From NCBI GenBank assembly GCA_035546295.1, contig DATKBT010000058.1, positions 1-64,000 of the forward strand: a stretch of DNA of 64,000 nucleotides, read 5' to 3'. The notes beneath the pieces were generated by a model, which worked only from the letters and a program-made list of their open reading frames with translations, was not told where the DNA came from and did not search any database. Below, piece after piece: positions 16,055-25,639 of this stretch. The DNA is from DATKBT01 sp035546295 (GTDB lineage Bacteria; Acidobacteriota; Thermoanaerobaculia; Multivoradales; Multivoraceae). The position numbers were made by a program, and so were the translations under genes. Each line of letters begins with the position of its first letter. Position 1 is the first letter of the stretch.

Positions 16055-16581
16055 ACCCGAATCGAGCCGAACTCGGGGCTCGTGCGGGCGATGCGCGATG
16101 CGATCTCGAGAGCGTCAAGAGATCTGGCGGTCCGTCAAGAACTTCTGACAGCGGTGCGATCCCCCGTCCTCTGAGCGGGCAGCGCGCGTCGAGAGCCTGT
16201 GGCGCTCCTGGGCGAAGCAAGCGATCACGACATCGAGAGCTGCCGGGCGAATCAAGGAGATCGCCCCAAAGCATTTGCCTACAAAGGCTTGCGGCAGCGG
16301 TCGCGAGTTGGCCTCGTGGTTGCCTATTCCCTGCGCCAACAACAACCGGGGAAGGAGGTGCCGAAGAAGAGGACCCACACAAAGCTTCCGTGCAAGGGCA
16401 AGCGGGCTCGCCAGGACGGCGGGTCCGCACCGCCCGGCGCCCGCGGGCGCCGGTCGAAGCGCCGCCGTCGTGTGGCGGTGGCGTCATCGAGCAAGCAACT
16501 TTCGACCAACAAGAAACAAAAAGACGACGAAACGACAAAGACGGCGGGCTCGACGTCCGCCGAAGAAAAGGAGTTCTGATC
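16055..16581. other. Long leader/intergenic region before the ComEA-like gene
   Basis: More than 500 bp between divergent lepB and the ComEA-like gene, somewhat richer in A than its surroundings near 16490-16580. It contains a perfect anti-16S sequence AAGGAGGTG (16352-16360) with no start codon at the right distance. An open frame reads through to a TGA at 16577-16579, two bases before the next ATG, but its product is a very basic low-complexity string and I do not trust it. It may hold a promoter and a regulated leader; no known riboswitch was recognised. Confidence 0.4.
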
Positions 16582-16944
16582 ATGATCCATCGCAAGTCCA
16601 CCTCGATCCTCGTTCTCGCCCTCACCCTGCTGGCCGTGGCGCTGCCCGCGGCGGCGGCGGAGGGCGTGGTCAACGTCAACACCGCCGACCAGCAGACCCT
16701 GCAGCTCCTGCCGCGGGTCGGGCCCGCCGTGGCCCAGCGCATCATCGAGTTCCGCGAGGCCAACGGCGAGTTCAAGAGCAAGTCGGACCTGCTGCTGGTG
16801 CGGGGCATCGGCGAGCGGACCTTCGAGCTGATGGAGCCGTACGTCGCGGTCGAGGGCAAGAGCACTCTGACCGAGAAGGTGCGGGTCGAGCGGCCGGCGC
16901 CGACCGAGGATTCGGAGAACGGCGAGGGAGCGGGGGACCGCTGA
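16582..16944 (+). CDS. Secreted ComEA-like helix-hairpin-helix protein
   Basis: A 120-residue protein with a signal peptide (KSTSILVLALTLLAVALPAA ending AAA) and one ComEA-type double HhH unit: VVNVNTADQQTLQLLPRVGP, IIEFREANGEFKSKSDLLLV and GIGERTFELMEPYVAV. Such proteins bind double-stranded DNA outside the inner membrane; ComEA is the DNA receptor in natural transformation. The start is fixed by AAGGAG 8 nt before ATG 16582. A type IV pseudopilin gene follows 56 bp downstream, consistent with DNA uptake or pilus function. The tail after residue 98 is acidic and disordered. Confidence 0.85.
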   Translation: MIHRKSTSILVLALTLLAVALPAAAAEGVVNVNTADQQTLQLLPRVGPAVAQRIIEFREANGEFKSKSDLLLVRGIGERTFELMEPYVAVEGKSTLTEKVRVERPAPTEDSENGEGAGDR

Positions 16945-17000
16945 TCGGGAGCGGCCCCGGCGAGGTGTCGCCGGGGCCGCATTCCCTCACGGAGAAAGCC

Positions 17001-17669
17001 ATGCCTGCCCTCTCCCGTTCCCGAATCTTCCGCCGGCGAAGCGCCGCCGACCGCGCTTCGAGCGCAGGGCGCCGAAGCTCGGGCTTCAGCACCCTCGAGG
17101 CGCTCGCAGCGGTCGCCGTCCTCGGTCTGGCGGCCATGCTCACCGTGCCCGGCCTACTTCAGTGGTCCTCGCAGCAACGCGTCGACGGGGCCGCAGCGGA
17201 GCTGGTCGGCACCCTCCGGCTGGCGCGTACGTACGCGATGAGGAACAGCGCCAACGTCGCGCTCAAATTCCATCTGGAGCCCACGGACCGCGGCATCACG
17301 CGCGTCCTGTTCGCGCTCTACCGCGACGGCGACGGCGACGGCGTGCGCAACGACGACCTGGAGCGTGGGATCGATCCTCGGGTCACTCCACCGCGCCAGC
17401 TCGCGAGCTTCGGATCGAAGGTCCGGTTCGGCTTCCCGGCCGGGGCGGCGCCCTCCGATCCATCGAGCCCGGGACGAAGGCTCGAGCGCCTGGACGACCC
17501 GATCCGGTTCAATCGCTCCGACCTCGCCTCGTTCGGCCCGCTCGGCAGCTCGACGCCCGGCTCGCTCTACGTCACCGACGGCCGCCGCCTGGCGGTGGTC
17601 CGGGTGCTCAGCCGAACCGGCCGCGTCCGCGTCCTGCGCTGGGATCCGACTGGGGACCGCTGGCGATGA
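17001..17669 (+). CDS. GspH/FimT-type pseudopilin
   Basis: A 222-residue protein with a long 27-residue basic leader ending in a prepilin cleavage site. The mature start is FSTLEALAAVAVLGLAAMLT, with Phe at +1 and Glu at +5 and a following membrane helix. The globular part has WSSQQRVDGAAAELVGTLRLARTYAM, typical of GspH/FimT minor pseudopilins, then an Asp/Gly-rich DGDGDGVRNDD loop that could bind calcium. GGAG lies 8 nt before the ATG. It is probably co-transcribed with the ComEA-like gene. Confidence 0.85.
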   Translation: MPALSRSRIFRRRSAADRASSAGRRSSGFSTLEALAAVAVLGLAAMLTVPGLLQWSSQQRVDGAAAELVGTLRLARTYAMRNSANVALKFHLEPTDRGITRVLFALYRDGDGDGVRNDDLERGIDPRVTPPRQLASFGSKVRFGFPAGAAPSDPSSPGRRLERLDDPIRFNRSDLASFGPLGSSTPGSLYVTDGRRLAVVRVLSRTGRVRVLRWDPTGDRWR

Positions 17670-17796
17670 GCCTCGCTCTCCGTGTCCGTGCCCCCGGCGT
17701 TAGGGGGGCGTGCCGCGTGAGCGCGCGCCCGCGTCCTCGCCCCGGCTCGTGCATGCCGCTGCGGCCGGCAAGCGGCCGCTTCGCGCGAGCCGGCAT

Positions 17797-17802
17797 TAGA
17801 CT
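17797..17802 (+). promoter_or_regulatory. -10 box TAGACT for a leaderless cutA transcript
   Basis: TANNNT hexamer ending 7 nt before the cutA ATG at 17810; no Shine-Dalgarno is present. Confidence 0.5.
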
Positions 17803-17809
17803 GGGGCCC

Positions 17810-18169
17810 ATGCAACCGATCCTCCTGCTCTCCACCGCATCCAGCGCCGAGGATGCCAGGCGGCTCGCCCGCCTTCTGGTCGAGGAGCGCCTCGCCGCCT
17901 GCGTCAACGTCGTCGGGGGCGTCCGCTCGATCTACCGCTGGCAGGGCGACGTCCAGGAGGATGCCGAGACGCTGCTGCTGATCAAGACCTCGGCGGAACG
18001 GTACGCGGCGCTCGCCGAGCGCCTGCTCGCCGAGCACCCGTACGACACCCCAGAGCTGATCCGCCTCGACCTGGCGGGCGGCGATCCACGGTACCTCGCT
18101 TGGCTGGCGGGCGAGGTGGAGGGCGCGGAGATCGGTGCGCCGAACGAGAGGCCGGAGCCGGCCGGCTGA
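17810..18169 (+). CDS. cutA: CutA-like divalent-ion tolerance protein
   Basis: A 119-residue protein with the CutA1 pattern: ILLLSTASSAEDARRLARLL, ERLAACVNVVGGVRSIYRW, ETLLLIKTSAERY and ELLAEHPYDTPELIRLDLA-like C-terminal strand (LLAEHPYDTPELIRL). CutA proteins form very stable trimers; a copper-tolerance role was proposed in E. coli but the real function is unclear. ATG 17810 sits 7 nt after a TAGACT box and lacks a Shine-Dalgarno. Confidence 0.92.
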   Translation: MQPILLLSTASSAEDARRLARLLVEERLAACVNVVGGVRSIYRWQGDVQEDAETLLLIKTSAERYAALAERLLAEHPYDTPELIRLDLAGGDPRYLAWLAGEVEGAEIGAPNERPEPAG

Positions 18170-18301
18170 CGCGCCTCGCCTGGCTCCCGAGTCTCCTGGT
18201 GTCAGCGCCCCTCGGTCAGCGCCCCTCGGTTAGCGAAAGCGGCCGGGGGGCCACCGCCGCGCTGAGCTTCTCAGCGACCTCCTCGAGCGACCTCAGCCTC
18301 T

Positions 18302-19456
18302 TCAGCCGAGCGCCGCCTCCAGGTCGCCGACCAGGTCGTCCAGGTCCTCGATCCCGACCGAGATGCGGACCAGCCCGGGCCCGATGCCGAGCTCCTGCTG
18401 ACGGGCCGGCGGCACCGAGGCGTGGGTCATCGAGGCAGGGTGAGAGATCAGCGACTCGACCCCGCCGAGGCTCTCGGCGAGCGAGAACACCTCGACGCGG
18501 TCGAGCAGCGACTTGGCTCGCTCGTACGAGCCCACGTCGAAGGCGATCATGCCGCCGAAGCCGCGCGCCTGGCGTTGCTGGATCTCGTGTCCGGGAGACG
18601 CCGGAAGGCCTGGATAGAGGACACTGTGGACCTTGGGGTGCGCGGCGAGCAGGGCGGCGATGGCGCGGGCGTTCGACTCATGTCGCTCCATGCGCACCGC
18701 CAGCGTCTTGATCCCGCGCAGGGTCAGGAACGAGTCGAACGGCGACAGGATGCCGCCCGCCGACTTCTGGACGAACGCGAACCACGCGGCGTCCTCCTCG
18801 CTGGAGGAGACCAGGACGCCCCCGATCGAGTCGGAGTGGCCGTTGACGAACTTGGTGGTCGAGTGGACGACGACGTCGGCTCCGAGGGCCAGCGGGTTCT
18901 GGAAGTAGGGCGACATGAAGGTGTTGTCGACCGCGACCTTGGCGCCTCGGCGGCGGGCGAGCTCGGAGATCGCGGCGATGTCGGTGATCTCCATCGTCGG
19001 GTTGGTCGGAGTCTCGACGAACACCAGCCGGGTCTTCTCGGTGAGCGCCGCCTCGACGCGGTCCAGGTCGCTGGTGTCCACCCAGTCGCATCCGATCCGA
19101 TAGCGGTCGAGGACCTTGGTCATCAGCCGGTAGGTCCCGCCGTAGACGTTGGCCGAGAACAGCACGCGCTCGTCGGAGCGCACCAGGGTCAGGAGCGCGG
19201 TGATCGCCGCCATCCCGGAAGCGAAGGCGTGGCCGCGCACGCCGCCTTCGAGCGAGGCCATGTTCTCCTCGAGCGCGGTGCGGGTGGGGTTGGTCGTGCG
19301 GGCGTAGTCGAAGCCCTTGCTCGCCCCCAGGGCTTCGTGGACGTAGGTCGAGGTCTGGAAGATCGGCACGGCGACCGCGCCGGTGGTCGGCTCGGGCGCC
19401 TGTCCGGCGTGGATCGCCCGGGTGGAGAATCCGCGGCCTTCGACGGTACCCTTCAT
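18302..19456 (-). CDS. Cystathionine gamma-synthase/beta-lyase family PLP enzyme
   Basis: A 384-residue fold-type I PLP enzyme of trans-sulfuration. It has the family markers PIFQTSTYVHEALG, FDYARTTNPTR, HAFASGMAAI, VDNTFMSPYFQNPLALGADV, and the PLP lysine in VVHSTTKFVNGHSD. It ends SLGGVESLISHPASMTH...RISVGIEDLDDL. The sequence alone does not separate cystathionine gamma-synthase (metB), gamma-lyase and beta-lyase; the neighbouring mtnA suggests methionine or sulfur metabolism. GAGGGG 8 nt before ATG 19456 fixes the start. A short tandem GTCAGCGCCCCTCG repeat lies just beyond its stop (near 18205-18231). Confidence 0.9.
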   Translation of the reverse strand: MKGTVEGRGFSTRAIHAGQAPEPTTGAVAVPIFQTSTYVHEALGASKGFDYARTTNPTRTALEENMASLEGGVRGHAFASGMAAITALLTLVRSDERVLFSANVYGGTYRLMTKVLDRYRIGCDWVDTSDLDRVEAALTEKTRLVFVETPTNPTMEITDIAAISELARRRGAKVAVDNTFMSPYFQNPLALGADVVVHSTTKFVNGHSDSIGGVLVSSSEEDAAWFAFVQKSAGGILSPFDSFLTLRGIKTLAVRMERHESNARAIAALLAAHPKVHSVLYPGLPASPGHEIQQRQARGFGGMIAFDVGSYERAKSLLDRVEVFSLAESLGGVESLISHPASMTHASVPPARQQELGIGPGLVRISVGIEDLDDLVGDLEAALG

Positions 19457-19716
19457 GCGAGAACCCCTCAGGAGCCCGGCGCGTCGGAGCGGCGACGCCA
19501 CCATGGCCCGTCCGCGTCGCCGGCCCGCACAGTATCAAGGGTTCTTCGTCCCGCGGGATCGGGAGGGCTCTGGACGCGCCTCGCCGCGAAGGGGGCAGCG
19601 AGCCCGTCGATGTGCCATCCTTTCGCGATCGTTCCGGCGGGCGCTCGACCCACAGGGAGGCGCCACACGAAGCATCGAGCGCGCCGACTCGCCGGGAGGC
19701 GAGTGGAGGTGAGGCT

Positions 19717-20772
<1,056 letters not shown>

Positions 20773-20793
20773 CGCCTGGCGCTCGCGCGGAGC

Positions 20794-21416
20794 TCAGCCG
20801 GGGTGCGGTTCGCCGGGCGTCGCCCGCACGTCGAAGCCGAGGCGCTGGGCGCGCGCGACGAGGCCCGCCAGGGCGGCGCGATCGGGGCACTCGAAGCAGA
20901 GGTGTCCGACCACCGGATAGCGGGCCTCGAGGTCGAGCCCCGTGATCGTCGCCGCTCCGTTGACCACGAGCTCGCCGTACTCGAGCTTTCCGCCAGCGAA
21001 CGCGTCGGCGGTCGCACCGCGTAGGCATCCTCGATCACGCCGAGGGAGCGAGGCTCGAGCGCGAATCCGGTGTGGGGGTTGCGGATCTGCAGGGTTTCGA
21101 CCCGCTCGACCGCCGTGAGCTCGACGAGCGAGTCCACCACGACACACGCCGCGTGCTCGAGCGCCAGGCGGCAGTGCCCGGGGTCGCCGCTCCAGAAGAA
21201 GGCGACGACGTCGTCCTCGAGGGTCAGGGCGCGGTGCACGGGCACGCGCTTCGACAGCCCCCACCGCCAGGCCGTCACGAGAGGCCACGAGACGATCGCC
21301 GCGATCAGCACGAAGGGCAGCGACACGACGCCCAAGAGCAGGCCCGCGCCGCCCAACGAGCGTCTCAGCGACGCGAGGGTGGCACGGATCGTCGCCGGCA
21401 GTGTACGAACGCTCAC
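20794..21416 (-). pseudogene. Frameshifted hypothetical membrane protein
   Basis: Two reading frames must be joined to get one sensible protein. From ATG 21416 one frame gives a membrane helix (GLLLGVVSLPFVLIAAIVSW), then a soluble part with VETLQIRNPHTGFALEPRSL and VIEDAYAV. Just after this (about 21005-21025) that frame becomes Ser/Arg nonsense, while the next frame continues sensibly: DAFAGGKLEYGELVVNG, YPVVGHLCFECPDRAALAGL, ending at the TGA at 20794. A single-base indel explains this, either a real mutation or a sequencing error. No family was recognised. The gene converges with mtnA. Confidence 0.6.
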
Positions 21417-21589
21417 GACGCGGAGGTCTCGATGGATCCGCCGAGAATACCGCCGCTCGGGAATCAGTCATGGCCTCGCTCCCGCCGCTCTCGAACCATC
21501 CGCAGCACCGGCGCGTCCTCCTGGTGCCGGGGAGGGATCCGGTTCCTCTCGAGCCGGTCGACGCGCGGAGACTGTGGGAATCGCACTAA

Positions 21590-21611
21590 GGACTGCCGCT
21601 TGCGGCAGTCC
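21590..21611 (-). terminator. Hairpin downstream of the tmRNA gene
   Basis: GGACTGCCGC and GCGGCAGTCC form a perfect 10-bp inverted repeat with a 2-base centre, about 50 bp past the tmRNA 3' end, followed on the minus strand by TTAG. Probable terminator or processing signal for ssrA. Confidence 0.55.
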
Positions 21612-21659
21612 GTGAACCCGATTCTCAGCGCATCCACCAACGACGAGCGAAGCGAGGAG

Positions 21660-22014
21660 TGGTGGAGGCGGTGGGAATCGAACCCACGTCCGAAAAACCC
21701 GCCCTCGAAGCTCCTACGTGCGTTTCCTTCGTTCTTTCATCTCGCCACCGGGAGTTGGATGAAGGCCTCCGGCCCGGCGGCCAGCCCCGCGATGTCTCGG
21801 GATCTTCGGCGAGGCGACTCCGATCCCTTGATCCACTTCAGTGACGCTTCGTCCCGGCTCCGTGAATCAAGGATCCGGGGGAAGCGTGGCGGACTAGTTA
21901 AGCCGCCAGAGCCAAGTTGTCGTTGGCAATTGTGTGGTTCACCGTTTTAGCGAGCGGTGAGCTCGGCACGCAACCTCGAGGCCGTCTGGCTTCCCGTCGA
22001 AACCGTGCGCCCCC
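21660..22014 (-). ncRNA. ssrA: Transfer-messenger RNA (tmRNA)
   Basis: Rescues stalled ribosomes by trans-translation. The 5' end GGGGGCG (22014-22008) pairs with the 3' CGCCTCC (21670-21664), followed by A and an encoded CCA. The 5' segment has the tmRNA-typical ACGGTTTCGACGGG and the 3' end a T arm with GGTTCGATTCCC. The tag reading frame (21927 down to 21898) encodes ANDNLALAA followed by TAA; the -LAA end is the usual ClpXP degron. The tag is one residue shorter than E. coli ANDENYALAA. Length is 355 nt, a one-piece tmRNA. Confidence 0.96.
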
Positions 22015-22060
22015 GATCACTTCGTTCACACGGTACAACAAGGCGGGGCCGTTGGCCATT

Positions 22061-22564
22061 TCACGGTGTGGGGTCTCGGTCCCGGCGCGCGAGCGCGCGG
22101 AGAGACTCGAGGAAGTCGGAGGCGTTGCGGTGACGCATGCGCGAGGCGACCAGGAACCAGGCGGCGAGCATGACGATGAAGGCTGGCGGCAGCAGCTCGA
22201 TCGATCGGCGGCCGGCGACCAGGGGCCCCAGGATCAAGAAGAGACCGCCAGCGGCCCCGATCAGCAGCACCGCGACCGCCGAGACGTGGAGCCGATACGT
22301 CTCGTCCCGCACGTGCAGGTCGACCCGGCTGCCGTCGCCGCCGAGGCGCCGCACCGAGACGTCTGCCCGCAGCAGGCCGTGGCGCACGCCGGCCGAGACC
22401 GGCAGAGCGAGGCGTCCCCCCGAGCCGCTGCGCTCGAGCTCGCCACCCCACAGCCCCGCCAGCTCCTCGACCAGGTCGACCGCGTCGCCGACGCCGATCG
22501 GCAAGTCGGCGGTCAGCTCCCGTGACGGGCTCGCCTTCTCGATCGGGAGCTGGAGCGCCGTCAT
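22061..22564 (-). CDS. Hypothetical two-helix membrane protein
   Basis: A 167-residue protein of unknown function. The first 90 residues form a mixed soluble domain (PIGVGDAVDLVEELAGLWGG, GRLALPVSAGVRHGLLRADV, RVDLHVRDETYRLHVSA). Two membrane helices follow (VAVLLIGAAGGLFLILGPLV and LLPPAFIVMLAAWFLVA) and a short basic tail. No catalytic motif is visible. It sits between tmRNA and dusB on the minus strand, 77 bp after the dusB stop, so it may be co-transcribed with dusB. The ATG at 22564 is plausible but has no strong Shine-Dalgarno. Confidence 0.7.
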   Translation of the reverse strand: MTALQLPIEKASPSRELTADLPIGVGDAVDLVEELAGLWGGELERSGSGGRLALPVSAGVRHGLLRADVSVRRLGGDGSRVDLHVRDETYRLHVSAVAVLLIGAAGGLFLILGPLVAGRRSIELLPPAFIVMLAAWFLVASRMRHRNASDFLESLRALARRDRDPTP

Positions 22565-22641
22565 CTGCGGGGGTGCCTGATGCGCATAGGGCGAGCGTCG
22601 ACGCTGCCGCGGAGATCGACGAGCAGCGGCGCCGGCGGGCC

Positions 22642-23640
22642 TCAGGCCGCCCGGCGTTCGAGCTGCTCCGCGAAGAAGGCCTCGACCGCGTCGAGGAAGC
22701 TCGACACCGTCGCGAGCTGCTGGATCTGCTGGCGCAGCCGCTTGCCGTTGGGCAGACCGTGGGTGTACCAGCCCGTGAACTTGCGCAGCTTGTGGAGCGC
22801 GAAGGAGTCGGGCTCGCGCTCGGCGACCAGGCGGAAGTGGTCGAGGATCAGGTCGCGCCGGTCGGCCAGCGTCGGCTCGGGCATCGAGCCCCCCGACAGG
22901 TGCGCCTGGACCTGCCGGAAGATCCAGGGGTTGCGCGTGGCGCCGCGGCCGATCATCACGCCGTCGCAGCCGGTCTGGCGCAGCATCCGCTCGGCGTCCT
23001 CCGGCTCACGGATGTCGCCGTTGCCGAGGACCGGGATGGACAGCGCCTCCTTGAGCCGGGCGATCCCGCTCCAGTCGGCGTCGCCCTTGAACATCTGGCG
23101 CGCGGTGCGCCCGTGCATGGCGACCGCCGCCACGCCGTTGGCCTCGCAAACCCGCCCGAGCTCGATGAAGTTCTTGCGCCCGTGGTCGAGGCCGAGCCGG
23201 AACTTGACCGTGAGCGGAATGCTCAGCACCGAGCGGACCGAGCGGATGATCCTCTCCGCCTGGCCCAGATCGCCCATCAGCGCCGCGCCTGCACAGCCCT
23301 TGAGCACCTTGTTCGCCGGGCACCCCATGTTGATGTCGCACAAATCCGGCTGCAGCTCCTCGACGACCATGGCCGCCTCGCGCATGGTGTCGGCGTCGGA
23401 GCCGTAGATCTGAATCGACAGCGGCCGCTCCTCCTCGTCGAACTCCATGAGCGAGCGGGTCTTGCGGTTGCCGTCGACGATCGCGCGCGAAGAGACGAAC
23501 TCCATCGACACGATGCCGACGCCCCCGATCCGGCGCACGATGCGCCGGAAGTCACGATCGGTGACGCCCGCCATCGGCGCCAGGACGAACGGCGGAACGA
23601 CCTCGAGCCGATCGATCGAGAGGGGGCGCAGGAGCGACAT
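22642..23640 (-). CDS. dusB: tRNA-dihydrouridine synthase (DusB type)
   Basis: FMN-dependent reduction of uridine to dihydrouridine in the tRNA D loop. The 332-residue protein has PFVLAPMAGVTDRDFRRIVR, LSIQIYGSDADTMREAA, the catalytic Cys segment CDINMGCPANKVLKGCAGAA, MHGRTARQMFKGDADWSGI, PVLGNGDIREPEDAERML and GVMIGRGATRNPWIF. This is the DusB/NifR3 pattern. There is no Shine-Dalgarno before ATG 23640, but TAGAAT lies 9 nt upstream. Confidence 0.95.
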   Translation of the reverse strand: MSLLRPLSIDRLEVVPPFVLAPMAGVTDRDFRRIVRRIGGVGIVSMEFVSSRAIVDGNRKTRSLMEFDEEERPLSIQIYGSDADTMREAAMVVEELQPDLCDINMGCPANKVLKGCAGAALMGDLGQAERIIRSVRSVLSIPLTVKFRLGLDHGRKNFIELGRVCEANGVAAVAMHGRTARQMFKGDADWSGIARLKEALSIPVLGNGDIREPEDAERMLRQTGCDGVMIGRGATRNPWIFRQVQAHLSGGSMPEPTLADRRDLILDHFRLVAEREPDSFALHKLRKFTGWYTHGLPNGKRLRQQIQQLATVSSFLDAVEAFFAEQLERRAA

Positions 23641-23649
23641 GGGAGTCGA

Positions 23650-23655
23650 ATTCTA
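23650..23655 (-). promoter_or_regulatory. -10 box TAGAAT for a leaderless dusB transcript
   Basis: Minus-strand TAGAAT separated by 9 nt from the dusB ATG; no Shine-Dalgarno between them. Confidence 0.55.
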
Positions 23656-23885
23656 CCAGCCGGACCCGAGGCTGCGAGCGGCGCCCTGGCTCGACGAGAG
23701 CCGACCGCGGGACGGCGGGGATGAGATCGTTGCCTGCGGGATGGGAGACGGGATCTCGGACCGTGGGAAGTCGGGAGGCTCCGCTCGCGTTCCGAGAGAG
23801 TCCTCCCGCGGCGTCCCAGGCGCGACCCCATCGGGCGGAACCACGAGCCGGCGCGCGTGATCCGGGCTCACCGCCGGCGTTTCCG

Positions 23886-23891
23886 TATCAT
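23886..23891 (+). promoter_or_regulatory. -10 box TATCAT for a leaderless bsh operon transcript
   Basis: TANNNT hexamer ending 8 nt before the bshC GTG at 23900; no Shine-Dalgarno between them. Confidence 0.5.
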
Positions 23892-23899
23892 CCAGAACC

Positions 23900-25639
23900 G
23901 TGAGCGAAGCGACCCGTAACAAGAGCATGGTACTGGACGCCGGGCCGTTCCTGCCTCCTCTCGCCCGGCGTCTCGCCGCCGGCGAGCACACCGACCTGCT
24001 GGCGCCGTTCCGCCTGGTCGATCCGGCGTGCGCTCCGGCGCTCCCGAGCCCGGCGGTCGTCGATCCGGTGCTGGCGAGCCGCCGGCGCGAGCTGGCCGAG
24101 GCCCTGGAGCGCACCAACCGTGAGCTCGGCCACCCACGCGCCGGCGAGCTCGCGGAGCGGCTTTCGGATTCGGCGACGCGGGTGGTGGTCACCGGGCAGC
24201 AGCCGGGCCTCTTCGGCGGTCCGCTCTACTCGCTCTCCAAGCTGCTCGCCGCCGTGCTCTGGGCCGAGAGGCTCGAGTCCGAAACCGGCGGGCGGGCGCT
24301 GCCGCTGTTCTGGATGGCTACGGAGGATCACGACTTCGCCGAGGTCTCGCACTGCTGGCTCCCGATCGGAGACGACGGCGGGCTCGAGCGCCTCGAGCTG
24401 CCCGACGACGGGCGCGACCTGGTGCCGGTGGGGCGGCGGGTGCTGGGAGAGGGGGTCGAAACGCTGATCGAGCGCCTCGGCGGCGCGGCGGCGAGCGACC
24501 GGCAGAACGCTTGGGCCCTGCGTCTGGCGCGGATCTACGCGCCCGAGCGCACCTTCGGCCAGGCCTTCGGCGCGTTGATGATCGAGCTCCTGGGCGAGCG
24601 CTGTCCGCTCCTCATCGACGCGCTCGAGCCGTCGTTCAAGCGCGTCGAGAGCGACGTCCTGCGCGAGCTGGTCGAGCGGCGCGAGGCGGTCGGGCGCGCT
24701 CTCGCCGAGCGTGACGAACAGATCGAGCGACGGGGCCTCCCCCACCAGGTCTCGCCTCAGCCGGACTGCTCGCCGCTGTTCCTGCTCGATGCCGAGGAGG
24801 GCTCCGGTGAGCCTCGCCGGCGGCGCATCCAGTGGCAGCGAGCGGATGGGGAGGACGGCTTCGCCGTGCGCGGCGGATCCTCCCGCGGCACCGTGGGCGA
24901 TCTGCTCGAGGTCCTCGATCGCGAGCCGGCGCGCATCGGTCCCGGCGCCCTGGCGCGCCCCGTGGTGCAGGACGCCATGCTCGGGACGGCGGCCTTTCTG
25001 GTCGGTCCGGGCGAGCTCGGCTATCTCATCCAGGCCTCCTCGCTCTACCCGGTGCTCGGCGTCACCGCGCCGGCGGTGGCCCTGCGCCCGCAGATGCTGC
25101 TGGTCGACGGTCGGCGCCAGGGCCACCTGGCGGAGATGATGGCGCTCGGCATCGACCCGAGGCTGATCCTCGGCGACGAGGACGAGCTCGAGGGCGCGCT
25201 CGCCGCGGCGGCGGGCGAGGACCCGCTCGCCCCGGCGATCACCGAGGCGCTCGATGCCGCAGATCGCCTGCGCGAATCCGTGATCGCGATCGACCCGCAG
25301 CTCGAAGGGCCCTGGCGGAAGACGCGCGACCAGGTGGAGCGCGCGCTCGACGCGCTCGCGAGCCGGGCGCGCGCCGCGCGAGCGCGCAGCGACGAGGTCC
25401 TGCGCCAGCGGGTCGAGTCGCTGCGCCGGCTCTGCCTTCCCGACGGGGCGCTGCAGGAGCGCAGGGTCGCCGTCGGCTGGTTTCCGGGTCTCTACGGCGA
25501 CGACCTGGCGGTGCGCCTGCTCGACCAGCTCCAGCTCGAGACCGGCACCATCCAGCTGCTCGATCCCTCCACCGAGACCTCGAGCCCCGAGGAGGCTCTC
25601 GCCGCCGCGGAGCGGGGCGCGCCGGCGGCGGCCGAGTGA
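23900..25639 (+). CDS. bshC: Bacillithiol biosynthesis cysteine-adding enzyme
   Basis: Last step of bacillithiol synthesis: adds cysteine to glucosaminyl-malate. The 579-residue protein carries the BshC core: VVVTGQQPGLFGGPLYSLSK, PLFWMATEDHDFAEV, VVQDAMLGTAAFLVGPGE followed by LGYLIQASSLYPVLGV, and a C-terminal coiled-coil-like helical region (EGPWRKTRDQVERALDALAS). The start GTG 23900 has no Shine-Dalgarno but is 8 nt after TATCAT. The stop overlaps the bshB ATG (TGATG), and bshB overlaps bshA, so the whole pathway is one operon in the order C-B-A. Confidence 0.94.
   Translation: MSEATRNKSMVLDAGPFLPPLARRLAAGEHTDLLAPFRLVDPACAPALPSPAVVDPVLASRRRELAEALERTNRELGHPRAGELAERLSDSATRVVVTGQQPGLFGGPLYSLSKLLAAVLWAERLESETGGRALPLFWMATEDHDFAEVSHCWLPIGDDGGLERLELPDDGRDLVPVGRRVLGEGVETLIERLGGAAASDRQNAWALRLARIYAPERTFGQAFGALMIELLGERCPLLIDALEPSFKRVESDVLRELVERREAVGRALAERDEQIERRGLPHQVSPQPDCSPLFLLDAEEGSGEPRRRRIQWQRADGEDGFAVRGGSSRGTVGDLLEVLDREPARIGPGALARPVVQDAMLGTAAFLVGPGELGYLIQASSLYPVLGVTAPAVALRPQMLLVDGRRQGHLAEMMALGIDPRLILGDEDELEGALAAAAGEDPLAPAITEALDAADRLRESVIAIDPQLEGPWRKTRDQVERALDALASRARAARARSDEVLRQRVESLRRLCLPDGALQERRVAVGWFPGLYGDDLAVRLLDQLQLETGTIQLLDPSTETSSPEEALAAAERGAPAAAE

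Noticed and set aside
16199..16579. 126-codon frame ending 2 bp before the ComEA-like ATG
   Set aside because: Very basic low-complexity product, no start with a sensible Shine-Dalgarno spacing, no domain; kept only as a note on the leader.
18199..18231. Tandem GTCAGCGCCCCTCG repeat between cutA and the PLP enzyme gene
   Set aside because: Only two 14-bp copies in non-coding DNA; probably slippage, no sign of a CRISPR or regulatory array.
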